DNA of 64,000 nt from CADEED01 sp963839685. Lineage in GTDB: Bacteria; Pseudomonadota; Gammaproteobacteria; Steroidobacterales; Steroidobacteraceae. A program made the position numbers and the translations under genes. Under the pieces are notes generated by a model. That model was not told the origin of the DNA, did no database searches, and saw only the letters and a list, made by a program, of their open reading frames with translations. Positions 35,106-43,686 of the stretch are shown here, one piece after another (position 1 is the first letter of the stretch; each line of letters starts with the position of its first letter). The stretch is taken from contig CAWIVS010000011.1 in the NCBI GenBank assembly GCA_963839685.1, positions 310,001 to 374,000 on the forward strand, written 5' to 3'.

Positions 35106-35619
35106 ATGGCGTGGCTGCCATGACGCCACCGGGTCATGGCGGAGTCCTTGCGCGCGGTCCGCCTGGCGCCGCGCCACAGCGCAGCCAAGGCCGCAAAGTA
35201 GCTTGCTTGGCCGGTGAGGTGATAAGGCGCATCCGGCGGCAGGCGCTCGGTCAGCCGGCGATGGGCCTCGCCGAGATTGTGGTAGGGCAACGCCGGGAAA
35301 AGATGATGCAAGGCGTGGTAGCGCAGTCCCACCGGGAACATGAACACGGTCAACCAGGTCTGGCCGGTAATGTTGATGGAATCCCTCATTTGCTTGACAT
35401 GCGTAATGCGATCATCGCGATTCCCGAATCCGTGTGCCGCCAGAGTGCGAACCCAGCCAGTCCCCAGGCCACGACGACGCTTAAGACGAAATCGGTCCAA
35501 TAAATGGGTTGCGACCGGTGGAACAGATCACTGACGATGTCGTGCGCGACCCGCAGCCACTCAGTCTCTTCGCCGGTCGCGCGATCAATGCTGGGAATCG
35601 ATCCAAGCTTGGGGTTCAC
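35102..35619 (-). pseudogene. Fatty acid desaturase/hydroxylase with internal deletion
   Basis: Two ends of one membrane desaturase are joined. The N-terminal part starts at GTG 35619 and holds WLRVAHDIVSDLFHR and PIYWTDFVLSVVVAWG. Near 35455 the sequence moves, in another frame, to WVRTLAAHGFGNRDDRIT, then RDSINITGQTWLT and GLRYHALHHLFPALPYHNL, the last histidine box and the end. The first two histidine boxes and about 150 residues are missing, so the product cannot bind the di-iron site. Such proteins may desaturate or hydroxylate the sphingoid or acyl chain. It is the first gene of the lipid-kinase operon. Confidence 0.7.
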
Positions 35620-35769
35620 CGGTATGAACTTCGGCCCAAAAACGACGGGGCCGGTCGTGAAGGGTACGCCTGCGACAGGATACCGACAAGAAGAAAGGAC
35701 CTTGCCGGGTGCCCCTCCTCGTCAGCACATCCTGGCACCATGTACGGCTCCCGAAGGTCGGGGACAGCC

Positions 35770-36519
35770 TCACACGGTCTCGGTGACCCCGAGCTCCCGC
35801 AGGAGGGCGACCCGCAGCGCCTGCGCTTCCGGGCTCGACACCCGCCGCGGATGGCCGAACGGCACGATGAACGAGGCTTGGATGCGCGCCGGGCGCTGGC
35901 TCAGCACCAGGATGCGATCCGCGAGGTGAATGGCCTCCTCGACGTCGTGCGTGATCAGCATGACGGTGTGGCGCTCCTTCGCGAGGATGCGCAGCAGCTC
36001 CATCTGCATGCGCAGGCTCATGAGTGCGTCGAGTGCTGAAAACGGCTCGTCCATGTAGAGGATCTCGGGCTTGACCACCAGCGCGCGTGCGATCTCGGCG
36101 CGCTTGAGCATGCCGCCCGACAGCTCGTGCGGGTAGTTGTTTTCGAAGCCCTGGAGACCAACCAGCGCGGCGTATTCCTGCGCCAGCGCCTCGCGATTCG
36201 GCAGCTCGTCGGGAAGCCCGAACAGCAGGTTTTGCCGCACTGTGAGCCAGGGAAACACCGAGCCCTGCTGGGTGATCAGCACGCCCTTGCTGTTCGGCTT
36301 GGTACGCAAGGCGCCATCGACGAGGATCGAGCCCGTGTCGGGCGCGAGGAATCCCGCGATGATGTTCATCAGCGTGGTCTTGCCGCAGCCAGACGGACCC
36401 ACAATAGCGATGAATTCTCCGTCACCCACCTCGAAGTTCAGATCGTCGATGACCTCGAGCCGGCCCTTGTCGGCCGGGAATCCCTTGCCGACGTTCTGCA
36501 CCTGGATCTTAATGGGCAT
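35770..36519 (-). CDS. ABC transporter ATP-binding protein (nitrate/taurine type)
   Basis: A 249-residue ATPase: VGPSGCGKTTLMNII (Walker A), ITQQGSVFPWLTV (Q loop), HELSGGMLKRAEIARAL (signature, where the usual SGGM is followed by L) and LYMDEPFSALD (Walker B), HD in LITHDVEEA. It has the NrtD/SsuB/TauB subfamily features. Overlaps the permease gene by 11 bases. It ends the operon of binding protein, SCO protein, cupredoxin and permease. The transported compound is unknown. Confidence 0.9.
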   Translation of the reverse strand: MPIKIQVQNVGKGFPADKGRLEVIDDLNFEVGDGEFIAIVGPSGCGKTTLMNIIAGFLAPDTGSILVDGALRTKPNSKGVLITQQGSVFPWLTVRQNLLFGLPDELPNREALAQEYAALVGLQGFENNYPHELSGGMLKRAEIARALVVKPEILYMDEPFSALDALMSLRMQMELLRILAKERHTVMLITHDVEEAIHLADRILVLSQRPARIQASFIVPFGHPRRVSSPEAQALRVALLRELGVTETV

Positions 36520-37267
36520 ATCGCCACCGCACGCTCTTCAGGCCCTCGAGCAGCCGCATGATGCCGTCGAGCATCAGGCCGATGAGCCCGATGATGATCA
36601 TGCCCGCGACCACCAGCTCGTAGCGATTTCCGGCATTGCGCGCATCCATGATCATGTAGCCGAGGCCCGAGCGCAGCGCGATCATCTCGGCCGCCACCAC
36701 TACCAGCCAGGCCACGCCCAGGCCGATGCGCATGCCGACGATGATCTGCGGCAGCGTCGCCGGGAATACCACCTGCAGGAAAAACTTTCCGCGCGGCACG
36801 CCGAAGTTCTCGGCCGCGCGCAGGTAGCGCTTCTCGATGGTGTGTACGCCCACCGTGGTCTGCACGATCATCGGGAACACCGACGCGATGAAGATCAGGT
36901 AGATAGGTGAGGCGTTGCCCACGCCGAACCAGAGGATGGCGATCGGGATCCAGGCGATGGGTGAGATCGGGCGCAGGATCTGGAAGATGGGGTTCAGCGT
37001 CACGAAGGCGCCGTGCACCCGGCCCATCCACAGTCCCAGCGGAATCGCGAACAGGACGGCGATCAGAAACCCCGCGCCCACGCGGAACAACGATGCGCCG
37101 ATGTGTTCCCAGAGACTGCCGTCGCGTGCCAGCTCCAGCGTGCCCAGCACAACCTTGCCCGGCGTCGGAAAAATCATGCTGTTCGTCATCGTGACCAGCA
37201 GCCACCAGATAGCGATGAGGATGGCCGCCACCACGATCGATGGGAGCGCATGCTGCCACTTGTTCAT
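36509..37267 (-). CDS. ABC transporter permease (nitrate/taurine type)
   Basis: A 252-residue inner-membrane permease with about six helices: HALPSIVVAAILIAIWWLL, the SLFRVGAGFLIAVLFAIPLGL segment split by charged loops, and the EAA motif region NFGVPRGKFFLQVVFP. ATG 37267 overlaps the cupredoxin stop by four bases (ATGA), which excludes the longer upstream frame. Works with the ATPase at 35770 and the lipoprotein at 38291. The family imports nitrate, sulfonates, pyrimidine precursors or cyanate. Confidence 0.9.
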   Translation of the reverse strand: MNKWQHALPSIVVAAILIAIWWLLVTMTNSMIFPTPGKVVLGTLELARDGSLWEHIGASLFRVGAGFLIAVLFAIPLGLWMGRVHGAFVTLNPIFQILRPISPIAWIPIAILWFGVGNASPIYLIFIASVFPMIVQTTVGVHTIEKRYLRAAENFGVPRGKFFLQVVFPATLPQIIVGMRIGLGVAWLVVVAAEMIALRSGLGYMIMDARNAGNRYELVVAGMIIIGLIGLMLDGIMRLLEGLKSVRWRYAH

Positions 37268-37695
37268 TCCGTCCTTTTCTCCCGCCACTGGTGCGCGCGC
37301 CAGGAAATCTTCTGCCACGGCCACACGGGTTCTGGCTCGACCACGATGGTCATCTGCCCGCTGGCGTGCGCCGTGCACGCAAACTGGTATTCGGCCGCCT
37401 TCTCGAACGGCAGCCGGAAGCTTTGTCCCGGCATCATGATCGTGGGCCCGAACACCTGCGGCACATCATCCAGGTTGCGCAACAGCAGCACGTCGTTGAG
37501 CCCGAGCGTCAGCGTGATCCGCGACGGCAGGATCTCCACCTTGTCGCCCGCCATGCGACGCGCATAGGTCCCCTTCGGTATCTCGAACAGCTCGTCGCGC
37601 GAATCCACGTGAACAGGCGCGAACCCGGCCCAGGCGAGCGCCAGCAGCGCCAGGCCGCCGAGCGGCCACAGGATGATCCGTGCCCGACGAGTCAT
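37264..37695 (-). CDS. Membrane-anchored cupredoxin-like protein
   Basis: A 143-residue protein with one N-terminal helix (IILWPLGGLALLALAWAGF) and a periplasmic domain. ITLTLGLNDVLLLRNLDD and GQSFRLPFEKAAEYQFACTAHASGQMTIVV end in C-x2-H-x4-M, the type-1 copper ligand order of a plastocyanin/azurin-like fold. The ligand histidine earlier in the fold is not obvious. The ATG overlaps the SCO stop by four bases. Its place between a SCO protein and ABC permease ties copper handling to the importer. Confidence 0.75.
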   Translation of the reverse strand: MTRRARIILWPLGGLALLALAWAGFAPVHVDSRDELFEIPKGTYARRMAGDKVEILPSRITLTLGLNDVLLLRNLDDVPQVFGPTIMMPGQSFRLPFEKAAEYQFACTAHASGQMTIVVEPEPVWPWQKISWRAHQWREKRTE

Positions 37696-38288
37696 TGTCG
37701 CAGCAGGATTCGCAGGTCATGCGCGAAATCTTCGGCGCTGTGGCCGTAGGGCATGACCGCGCGCAACTTGCCGGCGCGGTCGATCATGTAGATAGACGAG
37801 GAATGGCCGATCGAATAACTTCCGTTCGCGTACACGGTTTTCGTCGACGAAATTCCGTAGTTCTTCTGCGCGACGTCGACCTGCGCGCGCGTGCCCACGC
37901 CGCCGACGAAGCTCGGATCGAAGCTGCCGAGGAATTTGCGCATCTGGGCGGCATCGTCGCGTTCGGGATCGACGCTCACGTAGACCACCTGCACATCTGC
38001 CGCAGCCGTTCCCAGTTTCTTGCGCGCGCCGGCGAGCGTGGCGAGCGTGATGGGGCAGACTTCACCGCAGTTGCTGAAACCGAACGCCAGCAACACCACC
38101 TTGCCGCGGAAGCGCGTGAGATTGAGCGCCTGGCCGTCGGTTGCCTGCAGGGACAGTTCTGGAGCCGGCAACGCCGGACTGAGCACCCCCGCCTTGAGCG
38201 CCACCGCCTGGTCAGCGCCTGAATGCGCCGCGGCCTGCGTCAGAACCGCAACCATCAATCCGGCGAACTGGCGACACGCGAGTTTCAT
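37692..38288 (-). CDS. SCO1/SenC-type copper chaperone/thioredoxin-fold protein
   Basis: A 198-residue periplasmic protein with a signal-like N-terminus (MKLACRQFAGLMVAVLTQAAA). The copper site is FSNCGEVCPIT (C-x3-C) with the distal histidine in SIGHSSSIYMID; FRGKVVLLAFGF precedes it. SCO proteins place or reduce copper centres. ATG 38288 lies 3 bases after the binding-protein stop. Standard cox SCO genes sit with oxidase genes; this one sits in an importer operon, so its target is probably the adjacent cupredoxin or another periplasmic copper protein. Confidence 0.87.
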   Translation of the reverse strand: MKLACRQFAGLMVAVLTQAAAHSGADQAVALKAGVLSPALPAPELSLQATDGQALNLTRFRGKVVLLAFGFSNCGEVCPITLATLAGARKKLGTAAADVQVVYVSVDPERDDAAQMRKFLGSFDPSFVGGVGTRAQVDVAQKNYGISSTKTVYANGSYSIGHSSSIYMIDRAGKLRAVMPYGHSAEDFAHDLRILLRQ

Positions 38289-38290
38289 GC

Positions 38291-39322
38291 TCAAAGCGGG
38301 ATCGTCGCCGGCGTCGCGGCGCGCGCGAAGCGCTCCTCCATGTACGTCTCGTAGGCAATCGGGTGCTTGATGGTGCCGGCCTGGATCGACAGCTCCATGA
38401 GTTCTTCGAATTCCGCGCGGATCATGCGCAGGTCCCCGTAAGTCACGCGGTCGGTGGGATTCTCCATCACGAACTGGATGATGTTCGGATCCTGGTTGAA
38501 AAACTTCTTGCCGGCGGCGATGGCCACGGCCTTGTTGCGATTGTCCTGCTTCTGGTCGAGCCACACGCCGGCACCCAGTACCTGGTTCACGAGGTCCTGC
38601 ACCATTTCCGGCTGCGACTGGATGAGTTCTTCGCGCACCGTGAGCACGCAACAGATGTAGTTGCGCCACTCATCGCGTGTCATGCGCAGTACGCGCGCGT
38701 ATCCGGCGCGTTGCGCGGCGGCGCCGAAGGGCTCGCCGGTGCAATACGCATCCACGGCGTTGGCATACAACGCGGCCGGCATGTCGGGCGGCGGCATTTC
38801 CACGATCTCGATATCCGCGGGCGTCATGTTCTCGCGCTTGAGCATCTTGCGCAGGAACAGGAAATCCACCGCGAAGCGGCTCGGGATGGCAATGCGCTTG
38901 CCGCGCAGATGCGTGAACTGCTGATACGGGGAGTCCTGGCGAACCATGATCACCGCGCCCGAGCGATGCCCGAGCGAAACGATCTTGACCGGGATCTTCT
39001 TGTCCGCGAGATCCATGACCAGCGGCGCCAGCATGTAGCCCGCCTGGATGCGGCCGGCCATGAGTGATTCCTTGATCTCGGGCCAGCCACTGTACTTGTT
39101 GTATTCGAAGCGGAAGTCGTTGGACGCCGTGCCGGCCTTGATACTCGCTTCCTTGCCGACGCAGGCCACCGGCAGGGTGAGATTGCAGGTGACCGGCAGC
39201 CCTCCGACGATGAGCGGCTCACGCCCGTCACTCCTGGAGGAACATGCCGAGATCCCGATGGGCAGAGCGGCAGCCAGGGCGCCCTGCAGCAGTTGTCGTC
39301 GTCCGAGGATGTGGGCGCTCAC
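38291..39322 (-). CDS. ABC transporter substrate-binding lipoprotein (NMT1/NrtA-like)
   Basis: A ~343-residue binding protein. The N-terminus LGRRQLLQGALAAALPIGISAC joins a twin-arginine-like signal and a lipobox cysteine. PLIVGGLPVTCNLTLPVAC and GRIQAGYMLAPLVMDLAD match NrtA/SsuA-like proteins; LRGKRIAIPSRFAVDFLFLR and MPAALYANAVDAYCTGEPF continue. GTG 39322 is used because the signal begins there. It has unusually many cysteines for this family (NLTLPVAC, DAYC, YICCVL). The ligand is not predictable. Confidence 0.85.
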   Translation of the reverse strand: MSAHILGRRQLLQGALAAALPIGISACSSRSDGREPLIVGGLPVTCNLTLPVACVGKEASIKAGTASNDFRFEYNKYSGWPEIKESLMAGRIQAGYMLAPLVMDLADKKIPVKIVSLGHRSGAVIMVRQDSPYQQFTHLRGKRIAIPSRFAVDFLFLRKMLKRENMTPADIEIVEMPPPDMPAALYANAVDAYCTGEPFGAAAQRAGYARVLRMTRDEWRNYICCVLTVREELIQSQPEMVQDLVNQVLGAGVWLDQKQDNRNKAVAIAAGKKFFNQDPNIIQFVMENPTDRVTYGDLRMIRAEFEELMELSIQAGTIKHPIAYETYMEERFARAATPATIPL

Positions 39323-39437
39323 GTGCGAAGAATTGCCGGCTGGGCCGGTCGGGAATTGATAGCGCGGCAGCCTAGCCCACCGGGACATAGCTTGCGACTA
39401 TGAGACCGGCCCGCAGAGTCCCTACAATCACCGGCAT

Positions 39438-41219
39438 ATGTCATTCATCGCAAGCACCGCCGCGGACCGCAATACCTATGACGTCATCGTGGTGGGATCG
39501 GGCGCGGCCGGTGGCCAGACCGCGTACACCCTGGCCATGGAAGGCGCACGAGTCCTGATGCTCGAAGCCGGGCGCCGTTACGAGCCCGCCTCCGAAACCC
39601 CGATGATGCAGAACAGCGCCGAGGCGCCCTTGCGTGGCGCCAGCACGCCGGACAAACCCTTCGGCTTCTGGGACGCGACCATCGACGGTGGCTGGGAGGT
39701 TCCGGGTGAACCCTATACCAGTGCCTCGGACGATCCCGATCGTCAGTTCCGCTGGTGGCGCGCCAGGATGTTAGGCGGCCGCACCAATCACTGGGGCCGC
39801 ATCAGCCTGCGCAACGGGACCTACGACTTCAAACCCCATGCGCGCGACGGGCTGGGATTCGACTGGCCCATGAATTACCAGGATCTCGCCCCCTGGTATG
39901 ACAAGGTCGAGATGCTCATCGGCGTCTATGGCGGCGACGAGGACCTCGAGAACACGCCCAGGTCCTCGCCGGGTGTACTGCTGCCGCCGCCCAGGCCGCG
40001 CGTCAGCGACCTGCTGGTCAAACAGCGCGCCGCGAAGCTCGGCGTACCGGTGATCCCCATGCATCGCGCCGTGATGACCACGCGGCTCGATCACACCCGC
40101 CTGCCCAAACTACTGCATCCCGGCAATGCGAATGCCCAGGCCATCCTCGCCGCGGACATGCAGAAACGCGCCGCGTGTTTCTGGGCCACGCCGTGCGGAC
40201 GCGGCTGCTCCATCCGGGCTAACTACCAGTCGACCACGGTGCACCTGCCGCCGGCGCTGGACAGCGGCAACCTCGACATCGTCACCGACGCCATGGTGCG
40301 CGCGGTCACCAGGCGCAAGGACGGCAAGGCCGAGGGCGTGGTCTTTGTCGACCGCAAGACCGGTGCGGAGCACCGCGTGAAGGCGCGCATCGTGGTGCTG
40401 GCCGCGAGCGCGCTCGAATCGGTGCGCATCCTGCTCAATTCCGGCGTCGCGAATTCCAGTGGCAAGGTCGGCAAATACATCATGGACACCGTCGGCGCCG
40501 GCATCGGTGGCCAGGTGCCGTTGCTCGAGAACATGCCGCTGCACAACGAGGATGGCGCCGACTTCGGCCACCTGTACTCGCCCTGGTGGCTGTACCAGCA
40601 ACAGCTCGCCGGCAAGCTGGGCTTCGCGCGTGGCTATCACTTCGAATTCGGCGGCGGACGACGCATGCCCGACATGGGCACCGCCTCCGGACTCGAGTGG
40701 CTCAACGGCGGAACCTACGGCCGCAAGTTCAAGGAGGACGCGCGGCGGTATTACGGTTCCTTCGTGTACTTCTCCGGCCGCGGCGAGATGATTCCAAACG
40801 AAGATTCCTTCGCCGAGCTCGATCCGACATTGAAGGACAAGTTCGGCATTCCGGTGCTGCGCTTCCACTGGAAGTGGTCATCGCATGAGACCGGGCAGGC
40901 CGCGCACATGCAGAAAACCGCGGCCGAGATCATCGAAGCGATGGGCGGCCGGACCTCGAGCGCGCCACAAGCCGGCGACAAGGCCATCAAGCAGGGCGGC
41001 GTCATCATTCATGAAGTGGGCGGCGCCATCATGGGCACGGATCCGAAGAAATCCGTGACCAACAGTTACGGCCAATGCTGGGACATGCAGAATCTGTTCA
41101 TCACCGATGGCGCGACGCTGTGTTCCAACGCCGACAAGAACCCGACGCTCACCATCATGGCCCTGGCCTGGCGCTCGGCCGATCACATGTTGAGCCTCAT
41201 GAAGAAGAAGGAGTTGTGA
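39438..41219 (+). CDS. GMC-family FAD-dependent oxidoreductase (large subunit)
   Basis: A 593-residue dehydrogenase. YDVIVVGSGAAGGQTAYTLA is the FAD loop, MLEAGRRYEP its ribose end, RWWRARMLGGRTNHWGR the GMC signature-1 region, and LCSNADKNPTLTIMALAWR the C-terminal active-site region with GGAIMGTDPKKSVTN upstream. No signal peptide; it is likely exported with its partner or works at the cytoplasmic face. The next gene overlaps its stop (TGATG) and encodes the small subunit. Substrate, possibly a sugar or sugar acid, unknown. Confidence 0.88.
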   Translation: MSFIASTAADRNTYDVIVVGSGAAGGQTAYTLAMEGARVLMLEAGRRYEPASETPMMQNSAEAPLRGASTPDKPFGFWDATIDGGWEVPGEPYTSASDDPDRQFRWWRARMLGGRTNHWGRISLRNGTYDFKPHARDGLGFDWPMNYQDLAPWYDKVEMLIGVYGGDEDLENTPRSSPGVLLPPPRPRVSDLLVKQRAAKLGVPVIPMHRAVMTTRLDHTRLPKLLHPGNANAQAILAADMQKRAACFWATPCGRGCSIRANYQSTTVHLPPALDSGNLDIVTDAMVRAVTRRKDGKAEGVVFVDRKTGAEHRVKARIVVLAASALESVRILLNSGVANSSGKVGKYIMDTVGAGIGGQVPLLENMPLHNEDGADFGHLYSPWWLYQQQLAGKLGFARGYHFEFGGGRRMPDMGTASGLEWLNGGTYGRKFKEDARRYYGSFVYFSGRGEMIPNEDSFAELDPTLKDKFGIPVLRFHWKWSSHETGQAAHMQKTAAEIIEAMGGRTSSAPQAGDKAIKQGGVIIHEVGGAIMGTDPKKSVTNSYGQCWDMQNLFITDGATLCSNADKNPTLTIMALAWRSADHMLSLMKKKEL

Positions 41220-41845
41220 TGGATCGGCGCACTTCGATCAAGTGGATGCTGGCCGCGACGGCCGCCATGCAGTCGCTGCAGCTGCACGCCGGCGATTCGG
41301 TCGCGCGCGACGTGGCCGCGGGGCAGGCCGGATACGGCACCGATCCCGCGCTGCTGAAGGAATGGAAAGCCGGTGGTCCCTGGCCACTGACACTCACCGA
41401 GAGCGGCCGCCGCACCACGCAGGCGCTGTGCGATCTCATCATTCCGGCCGACGAACACTCGCCGGCGGCTTCCGCCGTGGGCGTGGTGGATTTCATCGAC
41501 GAATGGATCAGTGCGCCGTATCCGAACCAGCGAGCTGACCGCGACATCGTGTTGCCGGGACTCACCTGGATCGACGACGAAGCCCACAAGCGCTTCGGCA
41601 AGGCATTCGCCGCGATTGCCGACGCGCAGAAAGTCGCCATCGCCGACGACATCTGCTCAACGGCCAAAGCGGCACCCGAATTCGCGCAGGCGGCAAGGTT
41701 CTTTGCCAGGTTTCGCGACCTCACCGCCGGCGGTTTCTACACCACGCCGGTCGGCATGAAGGACATCGGTTACACCGGCAATGTGCCGCTGGAGAAATTC
41801 GACGGGCCGCCGCTCGAGGCGCTGAAGAAAGCCGGCCTGGCCTGA
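41219..41845 (+). CDS. Gluconate 2-dehydrogenase subunit 3 family protein
   Basis: A 208-residue protein. The N-terminus MDRRTSIKWMLAATAAMQSL has a twin-arginine motif and a hydrophobic core, so this subunit can carry the GMC subunit through the Tat system. LCDLIIPADEHSPAASAVG and VVDFIDEWISAPYPNQR are typical of the family. The ATG overlaps the GMC stop. No cytochrome c subunit is encoded next to the pair, so the electron acceptor must be elsewhere. Confidence 0.87.
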   Translation: MDRRTSIKWMLAATAAMQSLQLHAGDSVARDVAAGQAGYGTDPALLKEWKAGGPWPLTLTESGRRTTQALCDLIIPADEHSPAASAVGVVDFIDEWISAPYPNQRADRDIVLPGLTWIDDEAHKRFGKAFAAIADAQKVAIADDICSTAKAAPEFAQAARFFARFRDLTAGGFYTTPVGMKDIGYTGNVPLEKFDGPPLEALKKAGLA

Positions 41846-41847
41846 GC

Positions 41848-42546
41848 TCACCTCGCCCGCGCCACCGCCCACACCTCCACCTGGCTGATGCCCGCGGCGG
41901 TGAGCAGCCCGCTCAATTCATTCGCGGTACTGCCAGTGGTCATCACGTCGTCGACGATGGCCACGTGGGCCGCTGCCCGCAGGCGCCGCAGCTGACGTGC
42001 ATTCGGAATCGCAAACGCACCGCGCAGGTTCTGCTGGCGCTCGCGGAGCCCAAGCGTGGTTTGCGAAGGCGTATCGCGCACGCGGCGCACGACGTGTCGT
42101 GCAACCGGAATCTCCAGCATGCGGCTGGCGTAGAGCGCGATGGCCGCGGCCTGGTTGAAGCCGCGCTCGCGGAAACGCGCCGGATGCAGCGGCACCGGCA
42201 CCAATAACCTCGGCAGCGGCGTAGCGCGCTGGCGTGCGGCCTCGGCGAGCAGCACGCCCAGCACGCGCGCGTTGGCGATGACACCGTGATATTTGAGGCG
42301 GCGAATCAGGTGGTCGACCGGTGGCTCGAAGCGCAGCGGGATCAGCTCGGTCCCCTGGGCGTCGCACCACGGAAGGTCCGCGCGGCAGTACGTACAAAGA
42401 TCGAGATCCAGCGAGGCGCCTTCGAATGAACACAGGCAGCAGCGCGGCGGGAAGATGGTTGAGGCCAGGAGCCGCGAAATCGCTCGCGGCGCCGTCAACC
42501 TGAAGTGCCGCCATTGGTTGACAATGGGTTTCCCGCTCCCGAACAT
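41848..42546 (-). CDS. comF: ComF family phosphoribosyltransferase-like protein
   Basis: A 232-residue protein of the ComF/GntX family linked to DNA uptake or metabolism. The N-terminal zinc finger is FPPRCCLCSFEG with CTYC. The phosphoribosyl-binding loop is HVAIVDDVMTTGSTANEL, preceded by VPVPLHPARFRERGFNQAA. Start ATG 42546 is divergent from bioB, with a 75-base region between. It converges on the GMC small subunit with a 2-base gap. Confidence 0.9.
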   Translation of the reverse strand: MFGSGKPIVNQWRHFRLTAPRAISRLLASTIFPPRCCLCSFEGASLDLDLCTYCRADLPWCDAQGTELIPLRFEPPVDHLIRRLKYHGVIANARVLGVLLAEAARQRATPLPRLLVPVPLHPARFRERGFNQAAAIALYASRMLEIPVARHVVRRVRDTPSQTTLGLRERQQNLRGAFAIPNARQLRRLRAAAHVAIVDDVMTTGSTANELSGLLTAAGISQVEVWAVARAR

Positions 42547-42591
42547 GCCCGCAGGTTTTCACGGCCCGGGCGACCAAAGCCAGCCGACAAA

Positions 42592-42605
42592 CTGATGTAA
42601 ATCAA
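42592..42605. promoter_or_regulatory. FNR/Anr/CRP-like dyad between comF and bioB
   Basis: ctgatgtaaatcaa matches TTGAT-N4-ATCAA at nine of ten positions on the minus strand (TTGAT TTAC ATCAG). It lies 17 bases before bioB and 46 bases before comF. Its centre is close to the bioB start, so it could control either gene. A single site could be chance. Confidence 0.4.
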
Positions 42606-42621
42606 TAGTTAAGGGAGCGAG

Positions 42622-43686
42622 ATGAGCACCACTACCCAGCGCCACGACTGGACCGTTGCCGAGGTAGAAGCCCTGTTCGCGCTGCCTTTCGCAGATCTGG
42701 TGTACCGCGCCCAGGACACCCATCGCGCCAACCACGATCCGAACGCCGTGCAACGCGCCACGCTGCTGTCGATCAAGACCGGCGCCTGTCCGGAAGACTG
42801 CGCGTATTGCCCACAGAGCGTGCGCTACGACACCGGCCTCGAACGCGAGAGGCTGGTGCCGCTCGACGAGGTGCGCACCCGTGCGCAGGCCGCAAAGGAT
42901 GCCGGCGCGACCCGCTTCTGCATGGGTGCGGCCTGGCGCTCACCGAAAAAGCGCGATGTCGAAGCGGTCGCCGCGATGATTCGCGAAGTGCGCGCGCTCG
43001 GCATGGAGACCTGCGCCACGCTCGGCATGCTGAGCACTGAGCAGGCGCAGGAACTGAAGGCCGCGGGCCTCGACTACTACAACCACAATGTCGACACGAG
43101 CCCGGAGTTCTACGGCGAGATCATCACCACTCGCACCTACCAGGATCGTCTGGACACACTGGCCGCGGTGCGCGAGGCCGGACTGAATGTCTGCTGCGGC
43201 GGCATCGTCGGCATGGGCGAGACGGTACGTGATCGCGCTTCCATGCTCGCGACGCTGGCGAATCTTCCGCAGCATCCCGAGAGTGTGCCCATCAACCAGC
43301 TGGTGCGTGTGCCGGGAACGCCGCTCGCTGGCCAGAAGGAAGTCGATCCGTTCGACTTCGTGCGCACCATCGCGGTGGCGCGCATCGTGATGCCGAAGGC
43401 GGCGGTGCGATTGTCAGCCGGCCGTGAGGTCATGAGCGATGAATTGCAGGCGCTGTGTTTCCTCGCCGGCGCGAATTCCATCTTCTACGGCGAGAAGCTG
43501 CTGACCACTGGCAATCCGGACGTGGCGCGCGATCGTGCCTTGTTCGACCGGCTGGGTATTACTCCCATGGCGCCTGTGCTCCCGGAGAACGGCGCGGACG
43601 CACATCCCGAGCACGTGCACGGATCCGATTGCGAGCACGCGCCTGCGCGTCCGGCTCACGCATGCAACGCGACGCGGCAACGCTGA
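42622..43686 (+). CDS. bioB: Biotin synthase
   Basis: BioB inserts sulfur into dethiobiotin, using radical S-adenosylmethionine. The 354-residue protein has the cluster motif CPEDCAYCPQS, then RFCMGAAWRSPKKRD, TLGMLSTEQAQELKAAGLDYYNHNVDTS and FLAGANSIFYGEKLLTTGNP. The C-terminal extension is rich in His, Glu and Cys (HPEHVHGSDCEHAP), a possible metal site. ATG 42622 follows AAGGGAGCGAG. It leads bioBFCD. Confidence 0.96.
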   Translation: MSTTTQRHDWTVAEVEALFALPFADLVYRAQDTHRANHDPNAVQRATLLSIKTGACPEDCAYCPQSVRYDTGLERERLVPLDEVRTRAQAAKDAGATRFCMGAAWRSPKKRDVEAVAAMIREVRALGMETCATLGMLSTEQAQELKAAGLDYYNHNVDTSPEFYGEIITTRTYQDRLDTLAAVREAGLNVCCGGIVGMGETVRDRASMLATLANLPQHPESVPINQLVRVPGTPLAGQKEVDPFDFVRTIAVARIVMPKAAVRLSAGREVMSDELQALCFLAGANSIFYGEKLLTTGNPDVARDRALFDRLGITPMAPVLPENGADAHPEHVHGSDCEHAPARPAHACNATRQR

